NCBI GenBank assembly: GCA_934777095.1
Contig: CAKVNP010000002.1
Location: 1-30,283 of the forward strand
DNA length: 30,283 bases
Source of the DNA: an uncultured Clostridium sp.
Lineage (GTDB): Bacteria > Bacillota > Clostridia > Clostridiales > Clostridiaceae
Reading direction: 5' to 3'
The notes beneath the pieces are model-generated. The model saw only the letters and a list, made by a program, of their open reading frames with translations. It did no database searches and was not told where the DNA came from. Of the stretch, positions 26,319-30,283 are shown in pieces; position 1 is the first letter of the stretch, and each line of letters starts with the position of its first letter. The translations under genes were made by a program, and so were the position numbers.

Positions 26319-26393
26319 AATATTCGTATAAAGCCGGAAATATGGTTCGGCAGTTTCTACCAAATCACCATAAATGATTTGACTACGATATGG
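26319..26393 (+). ncRNA. Purine riboswitch, guanine/hypoxanthine type
   Basis: All conserved parts of the purine aptamer are present. P1 has its arms near 26319-26328 and 26384-26391, and TATAA follows the 5' arm. P2 is GCCG...CGGC enclosing ATATGG. J2/3 is AGTTTCTACC. P3 is AAATC...GATTT, and J3/1 is GACTACG. The discriminating base in J3/1 is C, which selects guanine or hypoxanthine rather than adenine. The next gene is a purine permease. Downstream, an anti-SD-like TCCTC (26452-26456) suggests translational control. Confidence 0.95.
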
Positions 26394-26507
26394 ATTTTTA
26401 ATACACATTTTATTAGATATAATGTAATATCTATAAACTAACATATCTTTATCCTCAATCATGCGATATTACGATTGCAGAAGATTAAAAGCATGGAGGA
26501 ACAGACG

Positions 26508-27815
26508 ATGGAATTCTTATCAAATTATTTCAAATTCAAAGAAAAAGACACAAATTTAAAAACTGAAACAATAGGTGGTATAACGACATTTTTAACAATG
26601 GCTTATGCTTTATTTTTAATTCCTAGCGTTTTAGCTGAAGCTGGAATGCCTCAAAACAGTGTGTTTGTAGCAACAGGACTAGCAGCAGCAATTGGAACAT
26701 TAATAATGGGTATTTTTGCAAATTTCCCAATGGGATTAGCACCTGGTGTAGGATTAAATGCATTCTTTGCTTATAGTGTATGTTTAGGGATGAATATACC
26801 ATGGCAAACAGCTTTAGCAGGTGTATTAGTATCAGGAATTATATTTTTAATTATATCAGCTACAGGGCTTAGAGAAATGATTATTAAAGCAATACCTTCA
26901 AACTTAAAGTTTGCAGTTAGTGCAGGTATAGGTTTATTTATTGCATTTATTGGATTAAAAAATGCAGGGATAGTCGTAGCAAACCCAGCAACTTTTGTTG
27001 GACTTGGAGATTTGACAGATAAAACAGTATTACTTTCAGTATTTGGTGTGATAGTTATTTCAATATTTATGGTTAGAGGTTCAAAAATAGCAATATTTTT
27101 AGGTATGGCTTTAACAGCAGTAGTAGGAATGGTAACAGGATTAATTGATCTACCAACTGCAATAGTATCAATGCCACCATCAATGGCACCTACTTTTGGA
27201 GCTGCACTTAAAAACTTACCAAATGTATTTACACCAGAAATGATTTTAGTTATTTTTACTTTCTTATTTATGGATTTTTTTGATACAGCAGGAACTTTAG
27301 TAGCAGTTGGTTCAAAGGTTGGTTTACTTAAAAAAGATGGTTCAATAGAAAATGGTTCAAAAGCATTACTTGCTGATTCAGTAGCAACTTGCATAGGGTC
27401 TATCTTTGGAACTACTAATACTACTTCATATGTTGAATCATTATCAGGAGCTTCAGTTGGCGCTAAAACAGGATTTTCAAGTGTAGTTGTTGGCGGATTA
27501 TTCTTAATATCATTATTCTTCTCGCCACTATTAACAGTTATAACTTCAGCTGTAACTGCACCAGCACTTATAATTGTAGGTTCGCTTATGTGTTCTTCAT
27601 TAAAAGAAATTGAATGGGATAAAGCAGAAATAGCAATTCCATCATTCTTAACTATTTTATTAATGCCATTAACATATAGTATTGGTGAAGGAATAGCATG
27701 TGGATTTTTAACTTACACTATACTTATGGTGTTTAAAGGAAAAGCTAAAAAAGTACATCCAGTAATGTATGTATTAGCTATATTATTTGCAGTTTATTTT
27801 GTTGTAAGAATATAA
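26508..27815 (+). CDS. pbuG: NCS2-family purine permease (guanine/hypoxanthine, PbuG/AzgA type)
   Basis: 435 residues from ATG 26508, chosen for GGAGGA at 26495-26500; upstream in-frame TTG/ATG codons lack a site. About 12-14 transmembrane helices. AzgA-type signatures are GGITTFLTMAYALFLIPSVL, PMGLAPGVGLNAFFAYSVC, FLFMDFFDTAGTLVAVGSKVG and a Ser/Thr-rich TNTTSYVESLSGASVGAKTGF. The family imports hypoxanthine, guanine or adenine with protons. The guanine-type riboswitch on the same transcript supports a guanine/hypoxanthine substrate. The gltX promoter begins 6 bases after its stop with no terminator visible between. Confidence 0.92.
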   Translation: MEFLSNYFKFKEKDTNLKTETIGGITTFLTMAYALFLIPSVLAEAGMPQNSVFVATGLAAAIGTLIMGIFANFPMGLAPGVGLNAFFAYSVCLGMNIPWQTALAGVLVSGIIFLIISATGLREMIIKAIPSNLKFAVSAGIGLFIAFIGLKNAGIVVANPATFVGLGDLTDKTVLLSVFGVIVISIFMVRGSKIAIFLGMALTAVVGMVTGLIDLPTAIVSMPPSMAPTFGAALKNLPNVFTPEMILVIFTFLFMDFFDTAGTLVAVGSKVGLLKKDGSIENGSKALLADSVATCIGSIFGTTNTTSYVESLSGASVGAKTGFSSVVVGGLFLISLFFSPLLTVITSAVTAPALIIVGSLMCSSLKEIEWDKAEIAIPSFLTILLMPLTYSIGEGIACGFLTYTILMVFKGKAKKVHPVMYVLAILFAVYFVVRI

Positions 27816-27820
27816 AAAAC

Positions 27821-27849
27821 TTTACAATATAAAATGGTAAATGTATAAT
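27821..27849 (+). promoter_or_regulatory. Promoter of gltX
   Basis: TTTACA (27821-27826), a 17-base spacer and a perfect TATAAT (27844-27849) lie about 50 bases before the T-box leader. Confidence 0.78.
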
Positions 27850-27898
27850 TTATATGTATTTTGTAAATAATAAAACAATAAAAAATCAAATAAATTAT

Positions 27899-28140
27899 AC
27901 GATGAAGAGGAAGAGTAAATAGAAGTTTAATCTTAAGCGATTTAGGGATGGTGGAAGCCTAAAATTAGAGCTATTGAAGGAAGCCTTGGAGTAATAAATA
28001 GAAACGATAAATTCGGTAGTATATTTATGGGGTAATTCCCTTAAAGATAAATTAAGAGGATCAAGTAATTTGGTCAATTTAGGTGGTAACGCGGAACTTA
28101 AGTCTTTCGTCCTATTTATATCAGGACGAAAGACTTTTTT
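27899..28140 (+). ncRNA. T-box leader controlling gltX
   Basis: Stem I opens with GATGAAGAGGAAGAGTAA (27901-27918), holding the AGTA specifier-loop motif. A distal hairpin (27941-27946 with 27958-27963) follows. The 3' side of Stem I carries GAA at 27976-27978 and 27980-27982, either of which would be a glutamate specifier. The T-box sequence AGGTGGTAACGCGG is at 28081-28094. The terminator has perfect 13-bp arms (28101-28113 with 28123-28135) plus a T-run. Uncharged tRNA-Glu would stabilise the antiterminator and switch gltX on. Confidence 0.93.
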
Positions 28141-28173
28141 TATATTTTATAAAGATAAAAAAGGAGAAAAATT

Positions 28174-29835
28174 ATGGCATTTGAAAAATTAGCTGAAATC
28201 ATGTTTCCTAATTTAGAGCATGATAGAGATTATTACTTAGCAAAATATCCAAAGAGAAACTTAAAAGAAGGAGCTAAAGTTACAAGATATGCACCAAGTC
28301 CAACTGGTTTCCAACACATAGGAGGAGTTTTTGCTGCTTTAATTAATGAAAGATTAGCAAGCCAGACAGAAGGTGTTTTCTACTTAAGAATAGAAGATAC
28401 AGATCAAAAAAGAGAAGTGCAAGGTGCTATTGAAGATACAATCCAAACTATGCACAATTTTGGAATGGACTTCAATGAAGGAATGACAGGACAAGATACT
28501 TTTATCGGTGAATACGGTCCATATAGACAAAGCCAAAGAGCTGAAATCTATAATACTTTTGCAAAGGACTTATTATTAAAGGGATTAGCTTATCCAGATT
28601 TCTGTACTCCAGAAGAATTAAATGCTTTAAGAGAAGAACAAATAGCTAACAAGATTACTCCAGGATACTATGGAGAATATGCTAAATACAGAAATATTAC
28701 TGAAGAAGAAGCTTTAGAAAGAATCAATAATGGTGAAAGCTATATTTTAAGATTAAAATCACCTGGAAACCCTGAAAATAGAGTTGAATTCCATGATTTA
28801 ATTAAAGGAGATATTTCATTCCCAGAAAACAATCAAGATGTAGTATTAATTAAAGGTGATGGTCTGCCAACTTATCACTTTGCACATGCTATTGATGACT
28901 GCTTAATGAGAACTACTGATGTTATCAGAGGAGAAGAATGGTTATCTTCATTACCAATCCATGTTCAATTATTTGAAGTATTAGGATTTGAAAGACCAAA
29001 CTATGCTCATATACCAACAATAATGAAACAAGATGGCGGATCAAAGAGAAAGCTTTCTAAGAGAAAAGATGCAGAAGCAGCTGTTTCTTACTACAATGAA
29101 GTTGGTTACCCAACAGTATGTGTTATCGAGTACTTATTAAATATCGTTAACTCAAGCTATGAAGAATGGAGAGCTGAAAACCCAATGGCTGATTACCATG
29201 AGTTTGAAGTTCATTTAGATAAAATGAGTAAGAGTGGAGCTTTATTTGATTTAGTTAAATTAAATGACGTTTCTAAAGATGTTATCGCTAGAATGCCTGC
29301 TAATGAAGTATATGAAAAGTACACTACATGGGCAAAAAAATACGATAAAGATATGTATGATTTAGTTACTGCTAATGAAGCAATGGCTAAGGAAGTGTTC
29401 AATATAGACAAAGAAGGTCCAAAGCCAAGAAAAGACTTTGCAAAATGGAATGAAGTAAAAGATAAGATATTCTACTTCTTTGATGAATTATTCTACAACG
29501 AAACTGCTGAACAAGTAGAATTACCAAAGACTTTATCATTAGAAAATGCTAAAGCTGTTATTGAAGAATATGCAAAGAAATTTACTTTCAATATAGGAAG
29601 CCAAGAAGCTTGGTTTGAAGAATTAAAAGTAATCGGTGCAGAACTAGGATACTGCTCAAATAGAAAAGAATACAAAGCTAATCCTGAAAGCTATAAAGGA
29701 ATGATTTCTGATGTAGCAGGTGCAGTTAGAAGTGCATTATCTCATAGAACAAATACACCTGATCTTTACACTATAATGCAGATTATGGGTGAAGAAAAGG
29801 TAAGAGAAAGATTTAATAAATTTATAAATCTATAA
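28174..29835 (+). CDS. gltX: Glutamate-tRNA ligase
   Basis: 553 residues. A class I synthetase attaching glutamate to tRNA-Glu. The HIGH-type motif is HIGG (His48) in [18 protein letters not shown]. The KMSKS-type motif is KLSKR (293-297). [14 protein letters not shown] and [21 protein letters not shown] are further family blocks. It is about 60-70 residues longer than the common ~485-residue bacterial form, the extra length lying in the C-terminal half. Such long forms are known among clostridia. The T-box upstream supports glutamate specificity. SD AAAGGAG. Confidence 0.95.
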   Translation: MAFEKLAEIMFPNLEHDRDYYLAKYPKRNLKEGAKVTRYAPSPTGFQHIGGVFAALINERLASQTEGVFYLRIEDTDQKREVQGAIEDTIQTMHNFGMDFNEGMTGQDTFIGEYGPYRQSQRAEIYNTFAKDLLLKGLAYPDFCTPEELNALREEQIANKITPGYYGEYAKYRNITEEEALERINNGESYILRLKSPGNPENRVEFHDLIKGDISFPENNQDVVLIKGDGLPTYHFAHAIDDCLMRTTDVIRGEEWLSSLPIHVQLFEVLGFERPNYAHIPTIMKQDGGSKRKLSKRKDAEAAVSYYNEVGYPTVCVIEYLLNIVNSSYEEWRAENPMADYHEFEVHLDKMSKSGALFDLVKLNDVSKDVIARMPANEVYEKYTTWAKKYDKDMYDLVTANEAMAKEVFNIDKEGPKPRKDFAKWNEVKDKIFYFFDELFYNETAEQVELPKTLSLENAKAVIEEYAKKFTFNIGSQEAWFEELKVIGAELGYCSNRKEYKANPESYKGMISDVAGAVRSALSHRTNTPDLYTIMQIMGEEKVRERFNKFINL

Positions 29836-29840
29836 TATTT

Positions 29841-29878
29841 AAGCTGTATTAAAAGTAATTTTTTAATACAGCTTTTTT
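29841..29878 (+). terminator. Terminator after gltX
   Basis: A perfect 14-bp stem (29841-29854 with 29861-29874), a 6-base loop and a T-run lie just after the gltX stop. Confidence 0.92.
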
Positions 29879-29987
29879 ATATGGAAAAATTACGTTTATT
29901 ATTCCTTTATTTCATAAATTATCAAGGAGTTAAACTAATAAAATAATCCATAATAATAAGGTAATAAGACTTAGGAGGAAAAATAGT

Positions 29988-30170
29988 ATGAATAATAATT
30001 CTATGAATAATTATCAAAATTCAAGCAGCAGTGCTAGTATGAATAATAGTTCAAACAGCCAAATGACTAATGGAATGTCTCCACAACAAATTGATAGCAA
30101 TATAGCTAACTATAAGAAGAAAAATTCAAGAAATTCTTCTCAAGGTTCATCACAAAACTCTATGCAATAG
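29988..30170 (+). CDS. Asn/Ser-rich small protein of unknown function
   Basis: 60 residues, ATG 29988 with a perfect AGGAGG at 29973-29978. The composition is extreme: most residues are Asn, Ser, Gln and Met. A short Lys-bearing helix-like centre (MSPQQIDSNIANYKKKNSRN) sits between two low-complexity tails (NNSMNNYQNSSSSASMNNSS and NSSQGSSQNSMQ). No signal peptide, membrane helix or cysteine. No family recognised. The ribosome site, clean stop and immediate strong terminator argue that it is really expressed as a single-gene unit. Intrinsic disorder is expected. Confidence 0.68.
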   Translation: MNNNSMNNYQNSSSSASMNNSSNSQMTNGMSPQQIDSNIANYKKKNSRNSSQGSSQNSMQ

Positions 30171-30177
30171 AGTAAAG

Positions 30178-30215
30178 AGAGGTAGCTTAATATATTTTAA
30201 GCTACCTCTTTTTTT
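30178..30215 (+). terminator. Strong terminator after the small Asn/Ser-rich gene
   Basis: A perfect 13-bp stem (30178-30190 with 30197-30209) with a 6-base loop is followed by seven T. It is the insertion target of the adjoining group II intron. Confidence 0.94.
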
Positions 30216-30217
30216 AT

Positions 30218-30283
30218 GTGTGCCCAGCATGGGCAACAACTTGACGGTGAAAGTCCGTTGTGGGCTTGGTAGTGGGAACCACT
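30218..30283 (+). mobile_element. Group II intron, 5' end (probably bacterial class C), cut by the window edge
   Basis: It begins with GTGTG, the conserved group II 5' end, and continues GCCCAGCATGGGC, a 4-bp hairpin of domain I. Two more domain I hairpins follow, around ACGGTGAAAGTCCGT (30244-30258) and AGTGGGAACCACT (30271-30283). From memory this closely resembles the start of the Oceanobacillus iheyensis class IIC intron. Class C introns insert just downstream of rho-independent terminators, and this one starts two bases after the T-tract of the 30178-30215 terminator in the same orientation. The rest, including any reverse transcriptase, lies outside the window. Confidence 0.85.

Noticed and set aside
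26461..26559. Upstream frame overlapping the purine permease start
   Set aside because: No ribosome site and an implausible basic product; it appears to be chance.
26771..27394. 207-codon open frame opposite the purine permease gene
   Set aside because: Antisense shadow of a long conserved coding region; composition is repetitive and no start signal is present.

Overview
The window is a chromosomal segment of a low-GC Firmicute, almost certainly a Clostridium of the cluster I / C. beijerinckii-butyricum type. The evidence is the very AT-rich sequence, strong AGGAGG-type ribosome binding sites, T-box and purine riboswitch control, a ptb-buk butyrate pair, a spore-type SleB/CwlJ hydrolase homologue and a CdaA/CdaR pair. 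Nearly all genes lie on the + strand; only two are on the - strand. No prophage, CRISPR array, rRNA or tRNA gene is visible. The one clear mobile element is the 5' end of a group II intron at the right edge.

Layout. 1-216: C-terminal end of ptsI with its terminator. 382-3811: apparent operon of two half-size chromate transporter subunits, a membrane-anchored TPR protein and isoaspartyl dipeptidase. The last of these has a perfect Shine-Dalgarno but no ATG/GTG/TTG start at the expected place. 3843-5504 (minus strand): a secreted SleB/CwlJ-like hydrolase and a membrane-anchored helical protein of unknown role. 5654-7791: cdaA-cdaR (c-di-AMP synthesis). 7918-9522: COG2509-type FAD protein. 9808-11813: ptb-buk, the last steps of butyrate formation, with a strong candidate CodY box on the promoter. 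12053-13680: a small membrane protein, an AIM24-family protein and a YerC/TrpR-like regulator. 13893-15236: glmM.

15237-15760 is a long AT-rich gap holding a strong terminator, a candidate promoter and a candidate attenuator. 15761-23678: branched-chain amino acid operon ilvN-leuC-leuD-leuB-ilvD-ilvB-ilvC. It covers acetolactate to the 2-keto acids plus the leucine branch, but lacks leuA and ilvE. A MITE-like inverted repeat sits between leuD and leuB. 23861-24784: CPBP-family membrane protease. 25059-26091: YbjQ-family protein, a 49-residue membrane protein and a three-helix membrane protein. 26319-27815: guanine-type riboswitch and NCS2 purine permease. 27821-29835: promoter, T-box leader and gltX. 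29988-30170: a 60-residue Asn/Ser-rich protein with a strong terminator. Directly after that terminator's T-tract, a group II intron begins at 30218 and runs off the window.

The genes are mostly housekeeping: sugar uptake, c-di-AMP and cell wall precursors, butyrate fermentation, branched-chain amino acids, purine uptake and tRNA charging. I see no convincing undescribed multi-gene system. The points most worth checking are the intron inserted behind a terminator, the non-canonical start of iadA, the CodY box at ptb, the repeat inside the leu operon, the fold-back over the ribosome binding site of the hydrolase gene, and several small unassigned proteins.
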